A stretch of 64,000 nt of DNA from JAAFIP01 sp963775085 (GTDB taxonomy: Bacteria > Pseudomonadota > Gammaproteobacteria > Burkholderiales > Burkholderiaceae_C). The position numbers and the translations under genes were made by a program. The notes below the pieces were generated by a model. The model was not told the origin of the DNA and searched no databases. It saw nothing but the letters and a program-made list of their open reading frames with translations. The stretch spans positions 151,399 through 215,398 of the forward strand of contig CAVZHO010000008.1 in NCBI GenBank assembly GCA_963775085.1, written 5' to 3'. This document shows positions 1 through 9,162 of this stretch, piece after piece (positions within the stretch are counted from its first letter, which is position 1; each line of letters starts with the position of its first letter).

Positions 1-831
1 ATCTCGGTAGGTGACGGCGGCGCGGCCGACGATGAAGGCGTTGGCCATGTAGCGGGTGGTAATGCCCAAAGCCTGGCCGAGGGCAATGTACTGGGCAAAA
101 TCCTGCGCATCGACCCGCTGGGGCGCAACTCGGCCAACGGCCAATACGGCATACCGACCGACAACCCCTTTGTCAACAAGCCCGGTGCTGATGAGATTTA
201 CGCCTACGGTTTCCGCAACCCTTACCGCATGTCGTTTGACAAAAAAACCGGCAAGCTCTACGCCGGTGAAGTAGGGCAAAACGATATTGAAGAAGTCAAC
301 CTGGTGGTCAAAGGCGGTAACTATGGTTGGCCTGTCAAGGAAGGCACGTTCCTGTTTGACAACGGAGCCACCCGGCCCGCGCCCAACGCGGGACAAGGCT
401 TTGTCTACCAGGATAGCCCCGGCCAGCCCGCTGGCTTGATCGACCCGCTAGCCCAGTACGACCAGGTTGACGGCGCAGGTCAGCCCGCAGTGCGGGTCTC
501 GGTGATTGGTGGCTTTGTCTACCGGGGCGACAGGATCAAGCGACTGCGCGGGCAGTATGTGTTTGGCGACTATTCGGGTGCCATTGGCACACCCGTCAAT
601 GGCCAGCTATTCACCCTGGGCAGGAAGAACCAGATAGAAACACTGCAAATCGCCGGTCGCCCGTCACTGGGCTTGGCCGTCACCGGCTGGGCGCAGGACG
701 ATGACGGCGAGCTGTACCTGCTGGCCAGTGGTACGGGCACGATCAATGGAGTGACGGGTGTGGTGCTCAAGCTGACACGCGCGCCTGGCAGCAGCGGTGG
801 TGGTGGTGACGACGACAAAGATGAGGACTAA
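1..831 (+). CDS. PQQ-dependent sugar dehydrogenase (glucose/sorbosone dehydrogenase type), C-terminal part
   Basis: The frame is open from the first base, so the N-terminus lies outside the window; 276 codons are visible. Family features seen are GNVLGKILRIDP, DEIYAYGFRNPYRMSFD, GEVGQNDIEEVNLVVKGGNYGWP and GGFVYRG, which are typical blades of the glucose/sorbosone dehydrogenase beta-propeller. These are usually periplasmic enzymes that oxidise sugars with PQQ. The protein ends in a glycine- and aspartate-rich tail (residues GGGGDDDKDED). The stop overlaps by 4 bp the stop of the convergent hydrolase gene. The substrate cannot be told from this fragment. Confidence 0.85.
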   Translation: MSVGDGGAADDEGVGHVAGGNAQSLAEGNVLGKILRIDPLGRNSANGQYGIPTDNPFVNKPGADEIYAYGFRNPYRMSFDKKTGKLYAGEVGQNDIEEVNLVVKGGNYGWPVKEGTFLFDNGATRPAPNAGQGFVYQDSPGQPAGLIDPLAQYDQVDGAGQPAVRVSVIGGFVYRGDRIKRLRGQYVFGDYSGAIGTPVNGQLFTLGRKNQIETLQIAGRPSLGLAVTGWAQDDDGELYLLASGTGTINGVTGVVLKLTRAPGSSGGGGDDDKDED

Positions 832-1724
832 TTGGCTCTGATCCGCGCCAGCAGCAGCGCTGCATAGCGCGCAGGCTGCTCGATGTCCGGGAAGTGCCCA
901 CAGTCAGCAAAGTGCACGATGTCGGCATGCGGCACGCAGTCGATAAAAGACTGCGGCAGGGTGTATTGGTGCGAATGGTCTAACGCGCCCCACACCATGG
1001 TGCAAGGTGTGGTGATGCCGTGCAGTGACGCAGATGCCTCGCGTGCCAAGCCCTGCACCACTCCCGCCAGGCTAAAGCAGGCACCGCCGTTAAATGCGTT
1101 CAAGGTTTTCTCTTGGTACGGCGCGGCATCCGTGCTGCGCGGCAGTGCAATGCGGTACCAGCCATGTGCCGCCTTGCGTTTAAACAACCAGCCCAACAAC
1201 TGCCCCAGCACCGGCACCCGCAGCGGCCATGGCACTACACGCGCAGTCCACGCATGCATGGCAGCCAGCGAGGGCGTTTGCGACAACACCAAGCGCGTAA
1301 TGCGTTGCGGTGCCATTTGCGCCGCACGCAGGGCGTAAAAGCCATTGGCGCAGCTAAAAGCGAGCGTGGCCTTTTCAATCTGCAATGCGTCCATCACCCC
1401 CAGCACTGCCTGCGCGCCTTGGTCCAGTGAATGCGCATAGTGTGCTTGCGGCAATGAAAAACCAAAGCCTGGCATGTCGAAGCAGACTACGCGAAGTTGC
1501 GGAGTGAGAAGGTTGATCAATGCATCGTAATGGTCGATCACATTTGGGCCATCTGGGACGAGGATGACGCAGGGTTTGTGGGTGTTTGGGACAGCCCCTG
1601 AGTCGTAAGTACGGACAGGGCCGACGGGGGTGAGAATGCTGTGCGTTCGAGTAACACCGTTGAAAGCACTTCCTTGACGTACCGAAAAACGAGCCAAAAA
1701 ACTGTCTAAAAATGAGCTGAGCAT
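828..1724 (-). CDS. alpha/beta hydrolase with Cys at the nucleophile position
   Basis: A 298-residue alpha/beta-hydrolase-fold protein. The nucleophile elbow, normally GHSxGG, reads FSCANG, so a cysteine occupies the serine position. The acid (VWGALDH) and histidine (DCGHFPDIEQP) of the triad are present near the C-terminus. It may act as a Cys-nucleophile hydrolase of the dienelactone-hydrolase type, or have lost ester hydrolysis. It converges on the upstream sugar dehydrogenase with a 4-bp overlap. The fold is clear; the substrate is unknown. Confidence 0.8.
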   Translation of the reverse strand: MLSSFLDSFLARFSVRQGSAFNGVTRTHSILTPVGPVRTYDSGAVPNTHKPCVILVPDGPNVIDHYDALINLLTPQLRVVCFDMPGFGFSLPQAHYAHSLDQGAQAVLGVMDALQIEKATLAFSCANGFYALRAAQMAPQRITRLVLSQTPSLAAMHAWTARVVPWPLRVPVLGQLLGWLFKRKAAHGWYRIALPRSTDAAPYQEKTLNAFNGGACFSLAGVVQGLAREASASLHGITTPCTMVWGALDHSHQYTLPQSFIDCVPHADIVHFADCGHFPDIEQPARYAALLLARIRAN

Positions 1725-1739
1725 GAAGTTATGTGGGCA

Positions 1740-2705
1740 TTATCGTGCGCGCAGCTGGGGCGGCAATATGTCCCAGCCCGCTAGTTCGGTTGCCGTGTCG
1801 ATATCGAGCCGCACATGCTTAACTGCGGGTGGTGATTTGTCTACCAGTTCGACAAATGATTGACCGTCAAGCAGATCAGGAAACACAGCCAAGCATTTGC
1901 CGGGGCCTTTGGTGGATTGATAAAGGATCGCCTCGAACCCAGCGGCGCGGATCAACTCTGCCAGTATTTGGCTTTGTGCTGGCAACCCATATTGAATTGG
2001 CAGGATGCGCCAATTTTGTTTTAACACCATCTCATGGAGTTGTTTGCCAGTTTGAACCATGAAGACTCCTTGGCTCGCAATCTTAAGGCGAGCTTGAATC
2101 TGCCGAGTTCTTGGAGGCATCTTGATGCGGCCCAATACCTTTGCAACTGGTGCCAGTGAATCGAGTTTTGTCATATCGAAAACTCTGGATAAATGCCCTT
2201 TAACAAATAAGTTTGTGTGGCTGACACCGTGTTCAAGTGCTAGTTCTTGCGGAGTTAATCCGCCCGTTAATTCGCCATTTGGTATTTGAAACTTTTCGCG
2301 AAACGCGGTTTCATTATCTTCGGCTAGATACAGCGCAGGCCAAGGGTTTAGTGTATTGGCATCCAGTTCAGCGCCTGCATTGAATCGACCACCGATGTTT
2401 TTAAGGCTCCCAGCGCTGGACAACGGTTCCAGGCTATATTGGTATGTCACTACGCGTGCCCAGCGAGCCAGTTCAACCGTTGTTAGCGGTATTGCCTGTA
2501 GTGCTGCAAGCAAGTCCGGGCGCAATCGCCGGCGTTCAGGCTCCAGACCAAAATACAAAACAGCCACAAGTTCATCGAGATCGCGTGAGGCAGAGTTCCA
2601 TTGCGATAACGTCGCTTCATTGAACCGATCAAGCTCAAGAATGCCTCGCGGTTCCTGCGGTGCAGTCGCTCGCCTGGCAGGGATAGTCGGTTTACCTTTG
2701 GGCAC
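1740..2705 (-). CDS. RES-domain toxin of a RES-Xre type II toxin-antitoxin system
   Basis: A 321-residue protein with a RES domain in the C-terminal two thirds. Visible are GGRFNAG (about residue 105), the ALYLAEDNETAFRE segment and the late QSTKGPGKCLAVFPD region, where the conserved R, E and S of the family fall. RES toxins degrade NAD+ (known for the family). The N-terminal 90 residues form an extra helical segment. The gene starts 13 bp after the stop of the antitoxin gene, in the usual antitoxin-first order. Base composition is less GC-rich than the neighbours, which suggests transfer. Confidence 0.8.
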   Translation of the reverse strand: MPKGKPTIPARRATAPQEPRGILELDRFNEATLSQWNSASRDLDELVAVLYFGLEPERRRLRPDLLAALQAIPLTTVELARWARVVTYQYSLEPLSSAGSLKNIGGRFNAGAELDANTLNPWPALYLAEDNETAFREKFQIPNGELTGGLTPQELALEHGVSHTNLFVKGHLSRVFDMTKLDSLAPVAKVLGRIKMPPRTRQIQARLKIASQGVFMVQTGKQLHEMVLKQNWRILPIQYGLPAQSQILAELIRAAGFEAILYQSTKGPGKCLAVFPDLLDGQSFVELVDKSPPAVKHVRLDIDTATELAGWDILPPQLRAR

Positions 2706-2718
2706 GCGCGGGGCTGGC

Positions 2719-3153
2719 TCAGGCAGCTACAGCCCCAGTCGCAGGTTGGCCAGCCCGCTCCATCATGGCGTTGATGATGAACTTGCGTAAGCGTTCGTAC
2801 CGTCCTAAGCGGATCATGTCGCGTGGCGACACGTCACCTAGCAAGGGGTTGCGGACGCGAAACCAAGCGGTAGTTTTTTCAATATCACCGTGAAATGCCT
2901 TAGCGACCATATTGATGGTGCTGGCGATCTCTTCTAATCGTTCGCGCACTTGCTCAGGGATTGCATCGTCATACCGAACGGACTTTACCGACACAGACGC
3001 AAGGCGAGATACGTCTTCTTTCTTGAGCCCGAGCATCGTGGGCACGCGCTTGGCATCGAACGAGTCACCATGACCGAACTGGAGCAGGTCATCGGGAACA
3101 GTGTCGAAAAGGCTAAAGCCGGGTGACATGTCGATAGTCCTGGTTTGTAGCAT
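2719..3153 (-). CDS. Xre/MbcA/ParS-type antitoxin paired with the RES toxin
   Basis: A 144-residue protein with a central helix-turn-helix-like segment (LGLKKEDVSRLASVSVKSVRYDD) and a C-terminal DUF2384/MbcA-like toxin-binding domain (AKAFHGDIEKTTAWFRVRNP followed by LGDVSPRDMIRLGRYERLRKFI). This arrangement is typical of antitoxins of RES and related ADP-ribosyl-type toxins. It is the first gene of a two-gene operon and probably represses its own promoter. The 138-bp leader on its far side is AT-rich and holds no other gene. Confidence 0.8.
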   Translation of the reverse strand: MLQTRTIDMSPGFSLFDTVPDDLLQFGHGDSFDAKRVPTMLGLKKEDVSRLASVSVKSVRYDDAIPEQVRERLEEIASTINMVAKAFHGDIEKTTAWFRVRNPLLGDVSPRDMIRLGRYERLRKFIINAMMERAGQPATGAVAA

Positions 3154-3291
3154 TGAATTTACCTAATACAGATACAACGTAGTATAGAGAGTGAAAACCA
3201 TGTTTAAACCACGTTTCACCCAGAATTTGTACAAGCTTACCTCAAATTCAAAGAGTTTGAAAATTCCTTGATAATTTGATATGTAACAGAC

Positions 3292-4338
3292 TCAATCCGC
3301 CTTCACCCGCCCCGAAGTCATCACCGGTTTCCAGCGGGCGATCTCTTTCACTATCAAGTCGCCAAACACCTCTGGCGTGGATGGGGTGGCGATGGCACCT
3401 TCGTTATTCAGGCGGGTTTTCAGCTCGGGTGTGTTCAGGGCTTGGTTGATTTGGGCGTTGAGTTTGAGCACGATGTCGCGCGGCGTGCCCGTGGGTGCCA
3501 CCACGCCGTACCACTGGTCGGCTTCAAAGCCTTTTAAATCGGCCAAGCCTTTGCTAGATGAAGCCTCCGCCACCGTGGGCACGTCGGGCAGGGCGGCCAG
3601 GCGGGTGGGGCTGGAGACGGCCAGGGCCCGTAGCTGGCCGTTTTTGACCTGGCCCAGCACGGCGGGTGCGCCGGTGAACAGCACCTGGATTTGCCCGCCC
3701 ATCAGGTCGGTGACCGCAGGGGCGGTGCCCCGGTAGGGGATGTGCAAGAGGGAGGTGCCGGTTTGCAGCTTGAAGTATTCGGTGGCCAGGTTGGCCGCGC
3801 TGCCGTTGCCGCCGCTGCCGTAGTTCAACTGGCCGGGCTTGCTTTTGATGTGGGCAATAAACTCGGGCAGGGTGCGTGCGGCCACGCTGGGGTGCACCAC
3901 CAACACGTTGGGCACACGGGCCACCCAGGCGACGGGTGCGAAGTCTTTGACCGGGTTGTAGGGCAGCTTGGGGTACAGGCTGGGGTTCACCGCTAGCGTG
4001 CCGATGTGGCCCATGAGCAGGGTGTAGCCGTCGTTGGCCGACTTGGCGGCTTTGTCGGCACCAATGCTGCCGCCTGCGCCGGGCACGTTGTCGATGATGA
4101 CGGGTTGGCCCCAAGCCTTGGTGAGTTCCAGACCGATGGCGCGCGCCAGGATGTCGGTGCTGCCGCCGGGAGTAAAAGGCACCACCAGGCGGATCGGTTT
4201 GCTGGGGTAGGGGGCGGCAAGCGCCGCACTGCCTTGTGCCATGGCATTTTGGAGGCAAAATAGGGCGGTAGTCCCTGTCAACAGGACGTAAGTAGCTATA
4301 GATTTTATAGTGGTTAAATTTTTGTACAGAGCAATCAT
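3292..4338 (-). CDS. Bug-family tripartite tricarboxylate transporter receptor
   Basis: Periplasmic solute receptor of the Bug/TctC family. It shows YPSKPIRLVVPFTPGGSTDILAR at the mature N-terminus, GAGGSIGADKAAKSANDGYTLL, and the late DVPTVAEA motif. I chose the ATG at 4338, which gives a signal peptide of about 32 residues ending QNAMAQ. Residues 10-24 of that signal peptide are encoded by a copy of the dispersed repeat (4269-4311). No membrane subunits TctA/TctB are nearby, as is usual for the many orphan Bug receptors of Comamonadaceae and Burkholderiales. The ligand is unknown. Confidence 0.85.
   Translation of the reverse strand: MIALYKNLTTIKSIATYVLLTGTTALFCLQNAMAQGSAALAAPYPSKPIRLVVPFTPGGSTDILARAIGLELTKAWGQPVIIDNVPGAGGSIGADKAAKSANDGYTLLMGHIGTLAVNPSLYPKLPYNPVKDFAPVAWVARVPNVLVVHPSVAARTLPEFIAHIKSKPGQLNYGSGGNGSAANLATEYFKLQTGTSLLHIPYRGTAPAVTDLMGGQIQVLFTGAPAVLGQVKNGQLRALAVSSPTRLAALPDVPTVAEASSSKGLADLKGFEADQWYGVVAPTGTPRDIVLKLNAQINQALNTPELKTRLNNEGAIATPSTPEVFGDLIVKEIARWKPVMTSGRVKAD
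4269..4311 (+). repeat. dispersed repeat copy 1 (subtype B), inside a signal-peptide coding region
   Basis: The copy contains TAGTCCCTGTCAACAGGACG followed by TAAGTAGCTATAGATTTTATAGT. It matches copies at 13448, 33573, 34022, 37645 and 58884. On the minus strand it encodes residues 10-24 (TIKSIATYVLLTGTT) of the Bug receptor. Confidence 0.8.
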
Positions 4339-4430
4339 GGGATGACTAACGGTCAGTGGAATGGGATGTGGGTAAGTGTAGCCTGTGCGCCCCAAGCGAT
4401 TATCCAAGCCGTGGTTGAAGCATGAATTGA

Positions 4431-4480
4431 GCCTCTAGCCCAATAAAATATGGCGTAAGCAGCCGCTAAAACTATAGTGT
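4431..4480 (+). repeat. dispersed repeat copy 2 (subtype A)
   Basis: An intergenic copy containing GCCTCTAGCCCAATAAAATA and GGCGTAAGCAGCCGCTAAAA. It shares the GCGTAAGCAGC core with the other copies but has the TAGCCCAATAAAATATG arm of subtype A. It lies between dnaE2 and the Bug receptor gene. Confidence 0.75.
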
Positions 4481-4495
4481 AGTGAGCTACTCTTT

Positions 4496-7400
4496 TCATC
4501 GAAAATCCCGGCTGGTAGTGCTGAGTTTGCCCAGCAGATGGGTGAAGTCTAGCAACTGCCTGGCGACCAAATGGCGCACCTCGCCTTCGCGCTGCCACTG
4601 GCCGACCACCGCCAGCAGGCGCGCTTGCGTCAAGGCCTGGCGCTGCTTTTCTTTGACGCTTTTCCAGACGATGACGTTGACGCAGCCGGTCTCGTCTTCC
4701 AGCGTGACGAAGACCACGCCTTTGGCCGAGCCGGGTTGCTGGCGCATGGTGACCAGGCCGCAGGCCCGGACGGGTTGGCCGTTGGGTGCATCGTGCAACT
4801 GCGCGGCGGTGCTGAGCCTATGCTTTAGCAGCAGTGGGCGCAGTAGTTCTAGCGGGTGTTTGCGCAGGCTCAGCCCTAAGGCGGCGTAGTCAAACACCAC
4901 TTCTTCGCCTTCGGATGCGGCTTGCAGTTCTAAAAACTCTTCCTCGACCGGGGCTTCTTTCAGCAGCGCTGGCGCGGCGTGCAGGGCCGAGGCATCCCAT
5001 ACCTGCTGGCGGCGGTGGCCCGACAGGCTGGCCAGCGCGTCGGCACTGGCCAGGGCTTTTAGGTCACCCGCATCCAGGCTCGCTTGCAAGGCTACATCTT
5101 GCGTGCTGCCAAACAGGTTTTTGCTGCGCGCCAGTACGATGCGCTCGGCCACCGTGTGTTTGAGGCCGGAGACCAGGCGCAGGCCCAGGCGGATGGCGGG
5201 TTGGCGCTTGGCCTGGCTGCGGGGGTCATGGCTAGGCTGCTCCAGCGTGCAGTCCCAGTCGCTGTGCATCACATCGACCGCCCGCACCTCTACCCCGTGC
5301 CGCTGGGCATCTTGCACCAACTGCGAGGGCCCGTAAAAACCCATCGGCTGGGAGTTGAGCAGGGCGGCTAAAAAGATAGCGGGTTCATGGCGCTTGATCC
5401 AGCAACTGGCGTATACCAAGAGGGCAAAGCTGGCGGCGTGGCTCTCCGGGAAGCCGTATTCGCCAAAGCCTTCTATCTGCGTAAAAATCTGCTCGGCAAA
5501 CTCCTGCGTGTAGCCGCGCTCGGTCATGCCGGTGATGATGCGGTCGTAGAACTTGTGCACGCCGCCCTTCCTTTTCCAGGCGGCCATGGAGCGGCGCAGG
5601 CTGTCGGCCTCGTCGGCGCTAAAGCCTGCGGCCAGCATGGCGATCTGCATCACCTGCTCTTGAAAAATCGGCACACCCAGGGTGCGCTGCAGCGCAGACT
5701 TGAGCGCCTCGCTGGGGTAATGCACCGGCTCCAGCCCCTGGCGTCTGCGCAGGTAGGGGTGCACCATGCCGCCCTGGATGGGGCCGGGCCGCACAATGGC
5801 CACTTCGACCACCAGGTCGTAAAAGCAGCGTGGCTGCAGGCGCGGCAGCATGCTTTGCTGCGCGCGCGATTCGATCTGGAACACGCCTACCGTGTCGGCC
5901 TGGCAGACCATGTCATACGTGGCGCTGTCTTCGGCGGGGATGTCTTGCATCTGGAACAGTTGCCCGCGCCACTGGCCCATCAAGTCGAGCGCGCGGCGCA
6001 GGGCACTGAGCATGCCCAGCGCCAGCACGTCTACTTTGAGCAAACCCAGCGCGTCGATGTCGTCTTTGTCCCACTCGATGGTGGTGCGCCCGGGCATGCT
6101 GGCGTGGATGACGGGCACGGTGCGCGTCAGGCGGTCACCCGTCAGCACAAAGCCGCCGGGGTGCTGCGAGAGCTGGCGCGGAAAGCCGATGAGCTGGCCC
6201 GTGAGCTCCATCAGCAGTTGCAGGCTGCGGCTGTGGCTTTGCAGGCCCAGCTCGGCCAGGCGTTCGGGCAGCACCGCCTTGCCGTCCCACCACTGGTGGT
6301 TTTTGGCCAAGGCGTCGAGCAGCGCCGCGTCCAGGCCCAGCGCCTTGCCTACATCGCGTATCGCGCTGCGCGGGCGGTAGCTCACGGCGGTGGCGGTGAG
6401 GGCGGCGCGTTCGCGGCCGTACTTGCTGTACAGGTACTGGATCACTTCTTCGCGCCGCTGGTGCTCAAAGTCGACATCAATGTCGGGCGGTTCGTTGCGC
6501 TCGCGGCTGATAAAGCGTTCAAACAAGGTGCTCATGCGGGACGGGTCTACCTCGGTAATGCCCAGGCAGTAGCACACCGCCGAGTTGGCCGCCGAGCCGC
6601 GCCCCTGGCACAGGATGTGGCGGCTGCGCGCAAAACGCACGATGTCGTAGACGGTTAAAAAATACTTCTCATACTTCAGCTCGCTGATCAACGCCAGCTC
6701 ATGCTCCACCTGCTGCTGCACGCTGGCGGGTATGCCGCCGGGGTAGCGCGTGCCTGCGCCCTCGTAGGTGCAGCGGCGCAGGTAGCTGGCGGGCGTGGCA
6801 CCAGTGGGCACCACTTCCTCCGGGTATTCGTAGCGTAGCTCGTCCAGGCTGAACTGGCACAGCGCGGCGATCTGCACGGTGTGCACCAGCGCCGCTGCGG
6901 GGTACATAGCGGCCAGGCGCAGGCGCGAGCGCAGGTGGCACTCGGCATTGGGTGCCAGGGCCAGGCCGCACAGGGCTACCGGCTGGCCTAGTTGCACAGC
7001 GGTCATCACGTCCAGCAAGGGCTTGCGCGAGCGCAGGTGCATGCGCACCCCGCCCGTGGCCACCAACGGCACGCCCGTCAGGCGGCTGACCTCGCCCAGC
7101 TTGTGCAGCCACAGCGCATCGTCCAGCCGCAACAGCAATTGCGCGGCCAGCCAGGCACGCTGTGGGAAGCGCTGGGCTAGCCAGCTGGCTGCGCGGTGGA
7201 TGGATTCAAAGCTGGCACCGCAGACCTCGCGCGTCAGCGTATCGCGCCGGGGCAGTAGCAGGGCCAGCACATCGGTCAAGGCGGGGGTGCCTTGCCCGGC
7301 TGCACCTACAGGCACGGGCCAGTCATCCATCTCAATGTGGTACTGGCCCTTGGGGTGGCCTGCGCGGGCGGCGGTGATCAGCTCGCACAGTTGGCCATAG

Positions 7401-7696
7401 CCATTGCGGTTGCGCGCCAGCAGCACCACGGTGCAAAACTCTGCGGTTGAGCCGGGCATGTCGATGCGCAGCTCGGTGCCGATCAGCAGTTGCAGGCCGA
7501 GTTTTTTAGCTTCGGTATGCGCGCGCACCACACCGGCCATGGAGCAGGCGTCGGTAATGGCCAGCGCGCTGTAGCCCAGCGCATGGGCGCGCTGCACCAG
7601 TTCTTCGGGGTGCGATGCGCCGCGCTGAAAGCTGAAGTTGCTCAGGCAGTGCAGCTCGGCGTAGGCGGGTAGGGTGCTGGGGGGTGGTGCGTTCAT
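4496..7696 (-). CDS. dnaE2: error-prone DNA polymerase III alpha subunit DnaE2 (ImuC)
   Basis: A translesion C-family polymerase of 1066 residues, starting at the ATG at 7696 (MNAPPPSTLPAYAELHCLSNF). The N-terminal PHP domain begins AELHCLSNFSFQRGAS with ALAITDACSMAG. The polymerase core has the catalytic-type motif PPDIDVDFEH and SEF-like loops FGEYGFPESHAASFAL. A C-terminal OB fold reads KGVVFVTLEDETGCVNVIVW. It is shorter than replicative DnaE, as usual for DnaE2. It is the last gene of the imuA-imuB-dnaE2 cassette and works with ImuB in SOS mutagenesis. Confidence 0.95.
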   Translation of the reverse strand: MNAPPPSTLPAYAELHCLSNFSFQRGASHPEELVQRAHALGYSALAITDACSMAGVVRAHTEAKKLGLQLLIGTELRIDMPGSTAEFCTVVLLARNRNGYGQLCELITAARAGHPKGQYHIEMDDWPVPVGAAGQGTPALTDVLALLLPRRDTLTREVCGASFESIHRAASWLAQRFPQRAWLAAQLLLRLDDALWLHKLGEVSRLTGVPLVATGGVRMHLRSRKPLLDVMTAVQLGQPVALCGLALAPNAECHLRSRLRLAAMYPAAALVHTVQIAALCQFSLDELRYEYPEEVVPTGATPASYLRRCTYEGAGTRYPGGIPASVQQQVEHELALISELKYEKYFLTVYDIVRFARSRHILCQGRGSAANSAVCYCLGITEVDPSRMSTLFERFISRERNEPPDIDVDFEHQRREEVIQYLYSKYGRERAALTATAVSYRPRSAIRDVGKALGLDAALLDALAKNHQWWDGKAVLPERLAELGLQSHSRSLQLLMELTGQLIGFPRQLSQHPGGFVLTGDRLTRTVPVIHASMPGRTTIEWDKDDIDALGLLKVDVLALGMLSALRRALDLMGQWRGQLFQMQDIPAEDSATYDMVCQADTVGVFQIESRAQQSMLPRLQPRCFYDLVVEVAIVRPGPIQGGMVHPYLRRRQGLEPVHYPSEALKSALQRTLGVPIFQEQVMQIAMLAAGFSADEADSLRRSMAAWKRKGGVHKFYDRIITGMTERGYTQEFAEQIFTQIEGFGEYGFPESHAASFALLVYASCWIKRHEPAIFLAALLNSQPMGFYGPSQLVQDAQRHGVEVRAVDVMHSDWDCTLEQPSHDPRSQAKRQPAIRLGLRLVSGLKHTVAERIVLARSKNLFGSTQDVALQASLDAGDLKALASADALASLSGHRRQQVWDASALHAAPALLKEAPVEEEFLELQAASEGEEVVFDYAALGLSLRKHPLELLRPLLLKHRLSTAAQLHDAPNGQPVRACGLVTMRQQPGSAKGVVFVTLEDETGCVNVIVWKSVKEKQRQALTQARLLAVVGQWQREGEVRHLVARQLLDFTHLLGKLSTTSRDFR

Positions 7697-7707
7697 GTTG
7701 CGCGCCC

Positions 7708-9162
7708 TCAGCCGTAGATGCCATGCAGGTACCAACCTACTTGCATCGCGCCCGAAGCACTGGGCTGGGCCAGGCCGGTGCGCTGGCGGTAGATCCACAG
7801 CAGGCCAGCCATCTCGCTGCTGGCGATGAAGTAATCACGCAGGGTCAGGTCGCTATCGCCCGCGCTCTCGGGCCACCAGCCGGTTTCTACCCGCTCGGGG
7901 CCGGCCATCAGTTGCAGGGGGCCTTGGTAGATCGGCTTGTCTTTCGCCACGGCCAGGCGCAGGGGCTGGCGCAGTATCCAGCAGGGGTAGTTGGCCCAGT
8001 GGTCGGGCACAGCTGGAGCTGCGCGCGCCTTCTGCACCGTGGGGGCCGTGGGCAATTTGCGGGGCGTTGGGGTGGCCGTGCCAGCGCGCGCCGCGCCAGC
8101 CAAGGTGCTGGGCACCCACGCCTGCATGCGCTGCGGGCGATGGTCAGGCGTGGTATGCCCCGTGAGCACACGCTGCGCGCCCAGGCGGGCCGACAGTCGC
8201 TCCAGCAGTTGCTGCAGCGACTCGCCGCTGGCGGTGTCGTCAGGCAGCAAACTGGCCGATGCCGTGGGCAGCGGCTCTACCGCCAAGGCCTCTAGCGTGA
8301 TGGCCACCACGGGGGCCAGCAGCGTGGTGCGTGCCAGGTGTTCAGCCAGCAGGCGCGCCAGGTGCTGCATGTCGGTGCTGGCCTGGCCGGTGCGCACCTC
8401 CAGGCTGCCCGCCTTGGCATCGCCCCGGCGCTGCAGGTCATGCTCCCAGTGCAGGCAGATACCCGTCACGCCGCACTGGCGCGCTATCAGCCAGGCCTTC
8501 AGGCTGCCCAGCAGGCGGTGGGCACCAAACATCAGGCCCTCGGCCACTTCAACACGGGAATTGAACTCAAGCCGCAGGCTAAATTGCTCGGGCAGTGCGA
8601 CCCACGGGTACAGCTCGGCCTGCAGTCCATAGGCCTGGTCTAGCGCGGTCAGCAGCACGGCCCCAAAGCGGCGCGACAGGCCGCCACGCGGCAGGGCGCG
8701 CACCTGACCTAGCCGCTCGCAGCCCAGGCGCTGCAAGGTGGGCGCATGGGGCTGCGTGGCCAGCAAGGCGGCCAGCGGCAAAGCGTCTAGTACGGCGGCA
8801 AGCTGGCGCTGCGCGCAGGCGGCTACGGCTACGCCGGGCTGAGTGGGCACTGCGGCACACGTCATGCAGCGCAGCAGGCCGCGCGCTGCCAGCGCGGTAG
8901 GCGCTACCGCCATGCGAGCCACCTGCAAATCGGCACACTCCTGCCGCATCCGGCCCAGCAATGCCTTGCGCCCACCAAACAGGCGTTCGCTGGCCTGCAC
9001 CTCTACCAGCACCGCGCCTTCCAGCACCGTCACCCGGGGGCTGAACTGCAAAGCCCACCAACTCAGGGCTTGCACATCAGGCGCGGGGGCAGTGCTTTCA
9101 AGCGATGGCGAGGGCAGGGTGCTTGCGGCTTCGTCGGGGGGTTGCAGTGCGATCCACAGCAT
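7708..9162 (-). CDS. imuB: ImuB, Y-family polymerase-like protein of the mutasome
   Basis: A 484-residue Y-family-like protein starting MLWIALQPPDEAA. It lacks the acidic catalytic residues of active Y-family polymerases (no DxD at the N-terminus). It keeps the fingers/little-finger-like architecture (FGGRKALLGRM near residue 62, RLEFNSRVEVAEGL near 190) and the C-terminal tail typical of ImuB (DHWANYPCWILRQPLRLAV). Known role: scaffold that recruits DnaE2 and the beta clamp. It overlaps imuA by 65 bp and is followed by dnaE2 after 11 bp, so the three are one operon. Confidence 0.92.
   Translation of the reverse strand: MLWIALQPPDEAASTLPSPSLESTAPAPDVQALSWWALQFSPRVTVLEGAVLVEVQASERLFGGRKALLGRMRQECADLQVARMAVAPTALAARGLLRCMTCAAVPTQPGVAVAACAQRQLAAVLDALPLAALLATQPHAPTLQRLGCERLGQVRALPRGGLSRRFGAVLLTALDQAYGLQAELYPWVALPEQFSLRLEFNSRVEVAEGLMFGAHRLLGSLKAWLIARQCGVTGICLHWEHDLQRRGDAKAGSLEVRTGQASTDMQHLARLLAEHLARTTLLAPVVAITLEALAVEPLPTASASLLPDDTASGESLQQLLERLSARLGAQRVLTGHTTPDHRPQRMQAWVPSTLAGAARAGTATPTPRKLPTAPTVQKARAAPAVPDHWANYPCWILRQPLRLAVAKDKPIYQGPLQLMAGPERVETGWWPESAGDSDLTLRDYFIASSEMAGLLWIYRQRTGLAQPSASGAMQVGWYLHGIYG

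Noticed and set aside
4353..4498. A hydrophobic frame ending before dnaE2 on the minus strand
   Set aside because: The apparent membrane segment is only a reading of repeat copy 2; there is no support for translation.
5387..6658. A 423-codon open frame on the plus strand opposite dnaE2
   Set aside because: It is antisense to a clear polymerase gene; its composition (Ala, His, Gln, Val) is that of a GC-rich shadow frame and it has no motif.
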